A stretch of 64,000 nucleotides of DNA, from assembly GCA_003991915.1 (NCBI GenBank), contig RQTK01001004.1, positions 116,305 through 180,304 on the forward strand, read 5' to 3'. The position numbers were made by a program, and so were the translations under genes. Source of the stretch: Elysia chlorotica (Eukaryota; Mollusca; Gastropoda; Plakobranchidae). How positions within the stretch are numbered: position 1 is the first letter of the stretch; each line of letters starts with the position of its first letter. Below, piece after piece: positions 1 to 21,170 of this stretch. The notes below the pieces were generated by a model that had not been told where the DNA came from, did not search any database, and saw only the letters and a list, made by a program, of their open reading frames with translations.

Positions 1-144
1 AAACGCCAAGCTATAGACTCCAAATTAGATTTCGTTTCAATCATTAAACTGACGTGCATGCTACACTGGGCTTTTTTTTTTTAATTCTTTTTTATAGTAT
101 ACTAACTTTTGTAAACCTGTATTAACCTCCACTGTTTACCCCAG

Positions 145-9198
<9,054 letters not shown>

Positions 9199-12100
9199 GA
9201 TCTTCCATCAGAAAGACTCAAGTTTTAGTGCCTACCATTTTAATGAGCCAATGAAACAGTGGTGCTTGAAGACTTTTATTTTTAAGGGTGGGTGGGAGGA
9301 TTCTTTCACATCTGCCTCAATGCCTGCTGTGAAATACATAAGGGGTTGAGACCTTTTTTGAACATGTAAAAGATTTTTTGCTTTAAGCTTACTGAAGCAA
9401 ATTCAAGATGAATGCAGTGATTAAAGAATGAATTTTTAAGGTGCATTATTATGTGGTCATATAAAGCCATAGGTTTTAAGCTAAGTGAAGTACAGTATGT
9501 TTATGTCCATTTGTGTGCTTATTATATGTAAAGGATATGTCAGCATAGATGTTGCTGTCGTTATTCGAGCAGGATGTGATTTCAAGATTGTCCTTAACTG
9601 TAACACTGCATAACATATCTTGTACATCATATCTTCTGAGATTATCAAGATATAATTGGTGATTAAACCAGTACATAACTAGCCTTCATATAAAATATTA
9701 AGATATATAATAATATAATGTTATGATATCAAAATAAAACTAGTCATAAAGCGTATGTTTTTAGCTTACTGGTGTAATTGAATAATTCTTATGGCACATA
9801 TCTGTATAAAAATAATTTTTCAAATTCCTATATATGTCCAATCTTTATAAAATTAAACCACGAAGAATTGTAAAATTCAATAACTGTTACAGAAATAAAA
9901 ACCTTATTTCTAAAAAAAAACAACACAAAAAACTTTCCATCTACAAGTTTTTATAAGTAGTTTCAACAGAGTAAATGAAGAGACAAAGGATGATCAGGAT
10001 GTATCTAGAGAATGAGTTGAAGATTCAATGCAAAGTTGTCTATGCAAAAATTTTTTTTTTTATAAATCATACTTGCCTGAAGTTAGCTCACGTACTAAAA
10101 TATATAATTATAATCATAGTCCAGACTATTATACCACTATACTGAATGTTCCTATAAATAAAAATAAACATATACGTTGTTTTAATTTGTCCCTTAAAAT
10201 ACTATTTTCAATGCATTCAATTGCCCATTTCAACAATAACAAGGGTAATTTGTGGCAAAATATTAAAAACAGGACAATTTACAATAACTTTGCTACTGTT
10301 CCTAAAATTCATCAGAGCAGGTACATTTATCTTATGTTAGATCAGATTTATTTTGGAACCAGTAGAACTGTACAGTATAATAAATAGAAATATGAGGAAA
10401 ACTTATAATAAAAGGCGTAAAATTAATAGTTCTGATTCTATAATTACTATTTATATTAAGTCTGATCCGATTGCTATTAGATGCATGATAGTTTTAAGCA
10501 GGGGTTAAATTTACATGCTTTGAATCTTAAAACTTTATCATGAATTCTAAAAAAAAAAATGATTTTGAAAAATGGATCATGTATCTTGACATCTGAGGAT
10601 TGATCAAAGAAAATCATAATTTTTACCCATATCCCTAAGTTTTGTACTGTAAGCCTGCCCTTGCACCATTAGAAAACAATTTAACATTATTTTACTGCCT
10701 ATTATATATTGCCACTGCTTTTTTGCACAAGGATTTAAAAGCTTGACGTTCATTAAGCCAGCATCATTATGACATACATTTTGCACTTTAGTTAACTGCA
10801 TATCAATTATCATGCTCATTTCTATGCATGTTCATCAATTTTAATGATCCATTGAAATAATTATGACTACATCAGTTTACACATACTATTTTTTCTTTAG
10901 TTACATGCTCAGATGAATGAGAGAATATTCAATGATGGGTGAATCTGTTTGAATGTATCATGCAGTAAAATATGCACTGTCAATGTTTTTATAACAGCCC
11001 CTCATGTAAACAATAAGTTTTAGGGAATCCAAAACTATGTAATAAAACCAATAACTGTTATACTCATAAGTCTTGGTCCAAGTCCTTTCCTCTTTCACTG
11101 AATTTGTAACAAATATTTCATTTGTGCTTTGTTTGTGTGTTGTTTTTCTTAAGTCTGGTGACAAAAGTGGAAAACAGATAAAAACACATGACACCACATG
11201 CAACAGTGTTAAAAACCAAAAAAAAAACAAATATAAAATAGAAAAATACCTTCAAATTTATTTATTTATGACAGTGGCAACGTGAAGTAAAGCCGTTTCT
11301 GTTACAGAAAACATTTTAAATTATATTTTTAGTGCACTTATTCTAGTTTTTCAAGTTTTTTTTTGTTTTTTTTTCTTTGAATGAAATAAAAAAACAAAAC
11401 AAACAAACAACAAAACAAAATAAGACCAATGAACTAATAAACATAAATACATGTACCTTAGATATTGTAACCCCCCCCCCCCCCCCAAAAAACAACAAAC
11501 AAACAAAACAAACAAACAAACAACAACAAACAAACAAAAAAACAACACAAAACATTTCCAATATTGGATTAAACTAGAACATATCTGTCATGTCAAATAC
11601 CTATAATTTTTCTAGAATGCCAAAATCATGGTTATTCATTTTACCAAAGTATATTAACATTAAAAAAAAAACAACTAAAAATCAGAGATCTTTAAAATCT
11701 ACATGCCTTTACATTATTAATTACTTTCTATGTTCAAGTAATTTTAAGAAACCAAATTGAAGAAGTTGTTGTTTGACATTTAATTTAACGCTTAAACAGT
11801 TATACAATTATAAAAGATGTTTAACGCTGACAAAGTAGAATTTCTGTCTAATTGACAATCTAAATTGGCACAAAAGTAAAAGGTATATACTCTTTATTCT
11901 GAAGAAAAGTTCACTTAAGTATTGACAATAATCATTTTTCTCTTTTGGTGAAACATGACATTATCATAACAAAAAATTAACACAGTAATTAGTATGATAG
12001 TTATGATCAGCACAATATAAGTCTCCTTGTGGTTTAGGCTGATCCAATCCAATAAATACATGTTCATGCATCAAGAAAAAGTATTAAACCATTGACAAAA

Positions 12101-12321
12101 TTTGAACTGAATTTTGAAATAAGTGCTCCATTTTAAAGAAAATTTTACATTTCAGTAATATTGCCTGCCCCTTATCTCAGTCGAAGTAATCCCTGAGCAA
12201 GCCTGGAATGGGCAACTAAGATCCCATCAGAGGGCTGCCATAGTCTTTATCTAGATGGAAGAAGACATGCTTTCAAATTAATCTGCTGCTGAGAATACAG
12301 TTTATGGTACAATCACTTCTG
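9199..12321. other. Peroxidasin 3' UTR and convergent intergenic DNA
   Basis: AT-rich sequence between the peroxidasin stop and the stop of the next, opposite gene. Possible poly(A) signals AATAAA occur at 9733 (+) and at 11893-11898 read on the minus strand. About 10028-10510 looks like decayed coding sequence on the plus strand but I could not assign a family. A C17 run lies at about 11470, flanked by A/C-rich simple sequence. No gene could be supported. Confidence 0.6.
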
Positions 12322-15300
12322 TCACGTCTCTTCATCTGATGATGAATCTGAATATGGGAGGTTCAAAGATTGGTTTGAAGAGCAACTGGTAATGTTCTTT
12401 GGGGATGGAATTTCACCATCAAAACTAATCTTTTTGCTACTGGCATCCTTTTCCATGCTGATTGAGTCTGTACACTTTTCTTCTTCTGAAACTTTTTGAT
12501 CATTCAGTCTTGATTTACTGGAAGTACTATCTTGACAGGCATTGCTAAGGAGTCCAGTGTCGCCTGGCTCTCTGGTCCTTGTAAAACTGAAGTCAAGAGG
12601 TTGGTCTTGGTTGACCATGCTCGTTTCTGGTAAAACATGATATTCAGGTTTCCTGCAACCGTGAAATTCAGGGAAAGATTTTGCTTGAAGAAGCAGAGGT
12701 GTTGAAAGAGGAACAAAATTAGTATCCTTCACGCTTATGTCACAGCTTGCTGTTTCTGTAGTTGTTAAAGATTCAGCACCAGCCTCAGCAATGGCTTTAT
12801 CTGAGGAAAACAAAAAGAAAACCATGTTTTTATTGCTAAAACAACATTGTAGTTTGCTTAACTTATTGGAAACAGTCTAATCTATTCAAGACATAGGCTT
12901 CTCCCATCATGTGGGTATACATGTACATTTTGCACAAACTCAGCATGTATTGTCTCCAAATCTGATGTGCCAACACAAAATGAAATTTCTGCAGAAAAAT
13001 GTGAAATTCGGAAAGAGATTTTAAGTCTATTATAAGTGTAAACCTCTCAATGGTAATCCACAAACTTAGAATCTAACTTTGAGTAAGATTAATGCAAATG
13101 ATTGGTAAATCACCAATTAGAGATCCATGTTGCCTCGTGAGAAAAAGTTGAGGAATATAATAATACTACGTATTTTCTCACATACATAAATCTTTACCTT
13201 TATATACAGGAAACGGGCAACATATGAAAAGCCATTTGAGTTTTATTTTTTAAATGAGATCTGCATCTAAAATATGAACAATTAAAAATATACCTATAGA
13301 AAATAAGAACTTCCAATACAAAAATATGATAATTTTTTTTCCAGCAGAAAAAGGAACAATTAATTATTTTAAAATACCACTTTTATTTTATTTTTTTAAC
13401 CAAGAATATTATTTTTATGATGTTTTATTCCTGTACTTTTATTATGAATTAAAAGACATTGAAATATCAATTTGGCTCTAGAGGGTTTATTTATCACATG
13501 GATAACATTGGGAATCAAAGATGATATATAAAGGATATCTTAAGATTTTACTCCAAACATTTGTTAAAAAAAACTTTTTTTTGGTGGCAACTTGCAAGTT
13601 AGAGCGTGCACTTTCAAATATTTGTAGGTTAAAACAAAAATTTCCAATTACGTTTCTGGATTTTACATGGCCATGAAGAAATATAAAAAAAAACCTGAAA
13701 CAAACCTTTGCTCAGTTTCTGTTTTTTGCTGCTGTAAGGGCGATCTGACCATGGTGTAGCACCAAGGTCAGGTTCTAGTTGATGAGCTTTCCCCACAAAT
13801 GCCTTGTATTCTCCTCTTAACTGGCTGATTCTCCTTTCAAATTCTTCTATAGTTTTCTTTGGGTAGCAAGAAACTTCCATTTGCTAGATAAAAGAAAACA
13901 TGTCTTCACTAAAAGTATACAAAAGAAGTAATAAATGCAATTCATAACCATTTCATAAAAAAAAAAAAAAAGAATAATTAACCCACTGAACACTTCCTAT
14001 TCTTCTTCTTCTTGTTCTCCGATGTTGTTGTGTAACACATCAATTCCTGCCAGGGCAACATATGCTGCAGTTTTCTCTAAGTCCTCCAAGGATCCGTAGA
14101 GCTGACTTTGCAAATCCATTTGCTGGCTCCATAGGCTACAGTTCTCCTGATGTCTTCATGGTTATTGCAGGCTTGAAGCACATACTATACAGTTTCTGCT
14201 GCTGCACCACACAAGCACAGGTAGGAAGGTCCAATTTTGCAAATCTTATACATGTAGTACCTAAGTCAGTTGTACCCAGTTCTGAGACTGCGATAGTCTT
14301 TTCAAACTATAGATACTGTCATACTTGTGTTTTGGGTGACATTCCTTCTATTTGTCTTTTTCTCACAGTCTTGAGTTTGAGGATGGTTTTGGCTTCTTGG
14401 AAGGTGATTTCCTTTTTTACTTGCGTGTCAGGCCATTTGCTCTTTCATTGCCATATATACTGCAATGTCCTGGGATCCCTTGCAAGATCAGACATGCTGC
14501 CCTTTTATGAATTTTGTGTAGAGGTTCATTGATTTAGTTTAACTATGTAGCTGGACGATCTTCCAGTTTTTCTAGGACTGGTTTTACGTCACTCAGAATC
14601 ACAAAATCACAATCTCTGCTTTTGATTTCTCCACAGGTATTTCTTTCTCCAGGATACACAGTGCTTCTTTGATAGCTTCTAATTCTGCCTTGTGTTTGTG
14701 CAGTGGGTGCCAGTGGGTATGATACTTTCTATCGTTTACCCATTTGGCTTTTCCATGACTGTACACTCCACTTCCTCCATTTGAGATGGCATTTTGTGAA
14801 GATTCATCCGTGTACACTCGAGTCCAATCTGTACTAGGATACTTTGCTTTTAAATATGTGCATGTTAGATCTTAGAGTTCTTCTGTTGTATATTGCCCTT
14901 TTCTTTCTATAGTTTCAAAGCTGATATGTTCTCTCAAGGGGGTGTTGAGGAATGTTGCTATGGGAGTTAATTTTTTCAGATCTTACATGTGGGCTCATTT
15001 TTAGACCTCAAGGATCTAGATTCTTTGGCAAAGCTTGGTTTTTACAGTTACTGTTTATTACGTTTGTTGATTATGTTTAACTTTTTGCTCGCTGGTTGCG
15101 CTCTGTATTTTAGCCTCTGCATCAATAATGTTATGTCTTTCCTTTCTGTAAGGGATTCTAACACAGCTTGACTTTCCATCTGGATTATTGGAGAACATTT
15201 CACGCCTCCTGTAATTATATGGAGGTTTTGGTTTTGAACATCCTAATAAAAGTTTATTTTGTTCTGTATTAAGTGTTTAAAAAGTCAATTTCGTTGGTTT

Positions 15301-18300
15301 ATAGACACATGACAAGAAATTTCTGATTGTACTATTTCTTTTTCTACTTCTCATACAACTAAAACTGTATTGTGATGATAAGAAAAACTTTCTAAAAAGT
15401 TATTTAAATAAATATGCTTACTAAAAGTACTTATTCTAAATTTAGACAAAGTGTTCCCTTGTATAGAGTAATTCATTAGAGGAGAATGCTTTAAAACAGA
15501 ATTTAAAAAGTAAGAGCTATAATACATGTTTGCTAAACAAAATTAATGAAAATGATCATGAAATATATTTTAATGTACACATGTTTCTTTTCACAAATAT
15601 CTATATCTTTTATGAAGCTCTGAAAAATGCTTGCCAATCAATACTTGTAGTTAGTTTGATGCAGACATGATGGTAGGTTTGTGATTTGAACTGCATACTG
15701 TAAACTTAAATTTTTATTATTATATTTATAGATCATGTATTTTACATTACACCTGTCGCTGTTGATGGTGCTATTAAAAAAAAGTCCAGGTCTTAGACCA
15801 TAAAATATAGATATATGACTTACATTAACATAAAACTCAATGTCTTTGAGTATTGAAGGAATCCATTTTTTTACATCATCCAACGTGGATAAGACCTCCT
15901 GCACATTGGAAAGAGCAAAACTAAATTTCAATCCAGATGTTATATTCTTAAGTTTATAAATGCATGATTAATTGTTATTTTGTTGATCAAATGTCACTTT
16001 TTATAAAATATTATAATCAAATGTCACTTTTTATAAAATATTATAATCATGGTATTAAAATTTCAAAATAAAATTAAAACTTAATCAGGGTATCAAATGT
16101 TCATAATAAAATTAAAACTTTGCATCTTTGGAGCATTTTGAAATTTAAAGGCAGATGAAAATTCAGATCAATTAAAATAAACAGGAACTGCGCAAGTATG
16201 TGGAGAAATTAAAAGGTAAAATTTAAAGATGCATGTATTGGGACTCAGAGACCAGATGGACAGAGACGCAAAGAACAAGATGAGCCAATGGAAACACCAC
16301 AGTCCACTTAGGAAATGAAGGTCAAGCATACACAAAATGGAGTTGCATTGCTTATGACACCTGAGGCAACACGAGCACTAGTGTCTTGGCAGCCTGCATC
16401 GACGACGATTCTCATTGAAGATCTAACTTGAAGGGCAATAGAGTCATCATCATCCAGTGCTATGCTCCCACAAATGTAGCAGAGATCAAGGAGAAAGTTA
16501 ATTTTTATGAATATATTGAGATTGTGATCGACAAAGTCTCAAAAAGAGACTTGTTGGGAGACCTGAATGCTAATGTAGGCACAGACAACACAAACATTGA
16601 GCACATCATGGAAACTCACGGCACTGGAAAACAGAACGAGAATGGAAAATTTTTCACTGAGTTTTGCTCCTTTGATGACCTGATAATCAGAGGCACTCTG
16701 TTCACGCACAAGACCATCCATAAAACAACATGGATTCCCTCGACAGCAAGTTCAAAATCAAATAAACCACATCACAATTGCCAAAAAGTGAAAATGGAGC
16801 TTGCACGACGTAAGCGTAAAACGAGGCACGGAAGCAGCATCAGATCACCACCTGGTTGTTGCAGTACTTAAAACCAAGTTCAAGGCTTTCAATGACAGGG
16901 CCGGACGACCAGAACACAAGTTTACTGTACCGTGCCTAAGAAAGGAGCAAAATTCAGAGCAATTCAAAATACTGAGGAACAAGTTCAGTGTGCTCGCCTT
17001 ATTAACAGACAATTGAAGAACAGAGGCAAAGAGACCTGGAAAACAACATGTTCAACAGTTTTGGACAAGAAGACAAAGAAACACAAGAAGTGGACCTCAG
17101 ATGGCACCTGCACACTCATCACTGAGAGAAAGAACCTGAAACACCAGGTCAAACCAAACACAGAACATAGACGAAAAGCACACACTAAAAGCTCAAGACA
17201 GGAAGAAAACTAGAGAGGTGAAGAAAAGTGCCGGGAAAGACAAAAGAAATTACTACAGGAGCCAAAAAACATGAAGAGACTGAAAGAGATCACCAGGACT
17301 GCTGTCCTGTCAAAGACAAGAATGGAAACACTATAGGAAGAGCAGAGGGCAAGATGGGCAGCGCACTTCAAGGAAATGCTCAACAGACCTGCCCCACCAG
17401 ATATCCCACCACCAACTAAGGTCCTTGACATAAAAACTAATGCTCCCAGCAAGGCAGAGATCGCCAAGGCCATAAGTCTCTCAAGTCAGGAAGGGCAGCA
17501 GATCCAGACAGTATACGAACTGAGGCTCTTAAGGCCAGCAAACAGATCTCAACTGACATGCTGTACCCACTCCTATGCAAGATCTGGGATCGAGAGCAGT
17601 TCCAGAAGACTGGAAAAGAGGACTTTTTGTAAAGCTGCCCAAGAAAGGGAATCCATCATCCTGCGGAAACTGGTGAGGAATCATACTTCTATCCATCCCG
17701 TGCAAAGTTGTCACTAGAATCATGTTAGAGAGGCTGAGGACAACCCTGGACAAGAGACTGTGACGAGCAAGCAGGCTCCAGACAAGATCATTCGTGCACA
17801 GACCACATAGCTACCATGCGCATCATCACCGAGCAGTCACTGGAGTGGCAGACCCCCCTATATCATTGTTATATGCAGTGTTCGTTGACTTTCAAAAAGC
17901 ATTTGACAGCTTCCCCCAAAATGTCATCTGGAGATTAATGTACCACTATGACTTTCCACAAAGTTTGTCTCCATCATCCAACAACTCTACACAGACATCA
18001 CTTATCAAGTCATCCTTGACTGGAAACTTGATGGAACCGTTCATGGTGGCTTGCTCTCCCCGACATTCTGGAGGTTGACTGGGATTATGAAGCAGTCTAC
18101 AACAGATAGAAGGACGGATATCCAGTGGACTTTCATGACGCAGCTGGAGAATCTTGACTTTGCAGACAATATCAGCCTTCTCTCCCAAAAGCAACAGGAT
18201 GCACAAGAGAAGCTATATCGTGTGGCAGAAGAAGTCAGGACTATCTTAGTAGTGTTGTAAGCAAAGACAGGAGCACAGTCAGGAAGATGCCGAATTAACA

Positions 18301-20236
18301 AGGCTAGATATGCCTTCAACACCCTAAAACCAATTTGGAGTTCTACAGCACTATTGGTCCAAAACAAGATCCGGATCTTCAATACCAACGTAGTCTGTCT
18401 TACTCTATGGCTCTGAAACATGGCGCATCACCAAGACCAGCACTCAAAAACTACAAATATTCACCAACAGATGACTCAGAGATATCTTCAACATAAGGTG
18501 GTGTGAAGTTGTCTCAACAAAGAACTGCATTGCAAACCATGATTGAGACAGAGATAAAGAAATGTAAATGGATAGACCACACACTTCGAAACCCTGTATC
18601 CAATATTACAAGGCAAACCCTTGAGTGGAATCCTCAAGGAAAAAAAAAGGTCGACCGTCCGATGCAGACTTGGTGGAGAAGCACCAATGAAGAGATAAAA
18701 GCTGCTGGTAACACATGGGTCAAGCTGAAGAGGACCAGCTAGAACCGAGTCAGGGGGAGGGGAGTTGCTGCGGCCCTATGTTCCACAAGGAATCAAGAGG
18801 CGTAACTAACTAAACTAAGAACTAAAAATAAGAAGGAGCAGGTGCAAGAGTAGTAGGAGCACTATGTTTATTGCTCTTACGATTATTAGTATTAATAAGT
18901 CAATATTTAGCATTATATGATTATTTATATATATATCCATTACGATTTGGTCAAATTGATGACAGTACATAAATGTGCAAAATGACAGTTGACATTAAAA
19001 AAATGTATTAATAATTAAACTATTTCTTGAGATAATTGTGCTTTCATGTCAAAACTGAGAGAAAGGTTAAAAAAAGTTTGGTTTATGCATAATATATATC
19101 TCATTACGTGAACATTTTAAAAATATTTACTAAAATTGCTTCATGGTTGTTATCTATATGAAACTATACTTTGATAAAACAATTATCCCTTCCTTCTACC
19201 GGTCTATAATCTTTTTGGCTCTTTAAATTTCATTTACAATTATCTTTTTTCCTTCAGCACAGTCCTTCAATGACTTAAATGTGGTTGAAGTAGAGAAAAG
19301 TTTACATGCATGTATACACAATTTTTACTTTCTCTACTCATAAACTTAGTAAGTTAGTACAAAAAAGTCCCACATGACATAAAACACTTGTTCGAAAGCC
19401 ATTTTGACTTTTCACAATTTCCCACAGATCGAAATTGTATCTAGGGAGATTTATAAGGAAGGCTGTGAGAAAGTGGGGGAAAAGTTATTTCTTATTATAT
19501 CTTATAAGATTTTTTATTTGTAACAATATCAGCCTGTTGTACAAGTTGGTCACCAAAACTATTTTATATGTTTGTGTACGTGTGATCTACCTTCTTTGCA
19601 ATATATACATTAACACGTTTAATTGTGTTTATGAAAGTAAAGTGTTATTTACCAGTCTGGGTCTTGGAGGTCTTTTCTTCAGTTCATCTGGAGAAAAAAA
19701 TTATAAATGCAAAAATTCAAAAGATCCCATCAATTGACGTTTACAATAGCAAAAAAGCTCTTGAAATCTCTATCTTGAATTCCCCTCATTGCAATTAAAA
19801 GAAAGATTGACAATTACATGTATCTAACATTATAATAATGCTAATAATTTAATAGTACAAATAATGTATTGAAATTTATTTATAATGCTAATAATATTTT
19901 TGTATTTTATTGAAATGTCTCCACCCGTCGAGAGACAAGTAAACATGTTTTTTTTAGATCAATTTTTAAAGCTTTAAAATAAAGTGAAAAGCAGAAAAAA
20001 ATTATCAGTTGACAATGAATTTGTTAGGTTCAGCTTTTTTTTTGGTTCCGGTATGTTCCGCTGCAGGGCTGGGTCTAATCTAGATTTCTAGATTTCTAGC
20101 TACTTTCAAAATAAATTAAAAGTTAACAATAAAACCATTGGGATGATATGCAACTGCAACATTAGGTACCTTCTTTCTGCTGTTGTAGATAAAATCGATT
20201 CAATCTGGCGAGCTGTTTTTCTTCATTGCGAGCCAT
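12322..20236 (-). CDS. Conserved-looking small coiled-coil protein, unnamed (277 aa, five exons)
   Basis: Minus-strand exons, 5' to 3': 20236-20170 (ATG), 19687-19653, 15898-15824, 13883-13706, 12800-12322 (TGA). All borders are GT/AG and phases add to 278 codons. The start MARNEEKQLARLNRF resembles the first residues of the splicing factor ISY1 (MARNxEKxxxxLxRF), but the rest does not look like ISY1. Next come a basic proline patch (KKRPPRPRL, about residue 26), DDVKKWIPSI (about 42), and a charged helical exon with IEEFERRISQLRGEYKAF then LGATPWSD. The last exon is Ser/Thr-rich, low complexity, ending in an acidic SSSDEET tail. The pattern (conserved helical N-half, disordered acidic C-half) suggests a soluble, perhaps nuclear protein; that is inference. 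Introns hold two LINE relics. No function is claimed. Confidence 0.8.
14000..14960 (-). mobile_element. LINE fragment with RNase H domain
   Basis: Minus strand, sense with the host gene, inside the intron between its exons 3 and 4. Translation gives an RNase H type I start (YTDESSQNAISNGGSGVYS, about 14817-14760) followed by HKHKAELEAIKEAL, the usual beta-strand and helix of LINE RNase H domains of the Jockey/I type. Downstream frames are broken by several stops, and it ends in a (GAA)n tail near 14000. The reverse transcriptase part is missing, so this is a 5'-truncated copy. Confidence 0.75.
15988..16050. repeat. 33-bp tandem duplication
   Basis: Sequence beginning ATCAAATGTCACTTTTTATA is repeated twice head to tail with a 33-bp period just 5' of the RTE-like LINE. 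Confidence 0.85.
16230..18810 (+). mobile_element. Decayed RTE-like LINE (endonuclease and reverse transcriptase)
   Basis: Antisense in intron 2 of the 12-20 kb gene. An endonuclease piece (about 16428-16740) reads YAPTNVAEIKEKVNFYE, LLGDLNANVG and HGTGKQNENG, as in RTE-type LINEs. The reverse transcriptase part (about 17400-18250) contains VDFQKAFDS (about 17890) and FADNISLLS (about 18160), where the catalytic (Y/F)ADD has become ADN. The C-terminal end near 18700-18800 is followed by a short TAAC-rich tail, typical of the clade. Many frameshifts and stops mean it cannot be active. About 2.6 kb, so probably missing some 5' sequence. The clade call is from memory of motif style. Confidence 0.85.
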
Positions 20237-21057
20237 GATAATTGGTCCTTTATGTCTAGGTCTAGATCTCTAGATCGTTCTAGATCGTTCTATAGGCCTA
20301 ATGGGTGCACCTGAGTCTGAAAAGCGAATTTTTTTAAATTTCTGGCTGATCCGGCGCAGGGCTTTCTAGATCTAGTCTTGACTCCAATTCTGTGTTACTC
20401 TTAATTAAAGTCACGCAGGTAAGCTTACACGTAAATCTAGTACAGTAGTAGATTAGATAAAAGTACTTAAATCTTATTTTGGTTTTTAAAACACAGAAAA
20501 GATACTATAGGCTAATCATCTTTGGGGACTAATTTTTGAAAACCACTAAGAGTGACATCCCTTGGCGGGTGACAAAAAAAAGGACCCTCCCAACTCCCAA
20601 GTACATTACGATGGTAGGCCCATCATTAAAAAAAAAAAAAATTAAGTTTAACTGGTGAGAAGGAGGAACACTCAAGTTTTAACTTGAAAAAAAAAAAAAG
20701 GGAGACGGACCTGCGCTTGACAAGCCGTTTTTTTGGCATTAAATTTCTTTTTATTTAGGCCATGATATATGGTGTTTTTTTTTATATTTTCGGTTTACCG
20801 TCTCTAGTTATTCCCTACAATTACAATATTTTTTTTTCAATCAGTTCCGTGCAAGCAAAGTATACTCTTAAGGGAACCAACTCAAAGGAATCATCTCTAA
20901 GTTTTACATTTTAAGGATTTTTTTGGGCTCTTTTTTCGAAGTAGTACTGGCTTTTACTTTTACTTCTTAGTTGTCAGACATCAGTTTTGGGGCCCGTACA
21001 CAGAATAGTCTAAATAGTGCTGTTGGACGTTGCATATATAAATATTTTTTGTGTGGA

Positions 21058-21170
21058 TGGGCCTCAAGACTGACGTATGACAATTTTATGTGCTGCCACA
21101 CACGAAACAAGGCCTGCACTCGTGTCTCATCAGTTCACATTATACCGACACGGACCCAACCAGTAGGGGA
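21058..21170 (-). mobile_element. tRNA-derived SINE, 3' part only
   Basis: Minus-strand match to the body of the SINE seen complete at 49065-49332: the reverse complement holds CCTACTGGTTGGGTCCGTGT and the stretch around GGCAGCACATAAAATTGTCA. The tRNA-like head with A and B boxes is missing. Confidence 0.75.

Noticed and set aside
11343-11577. Open frames around the C17 run
   Set aside because: Low-complexity sequence on both strands.
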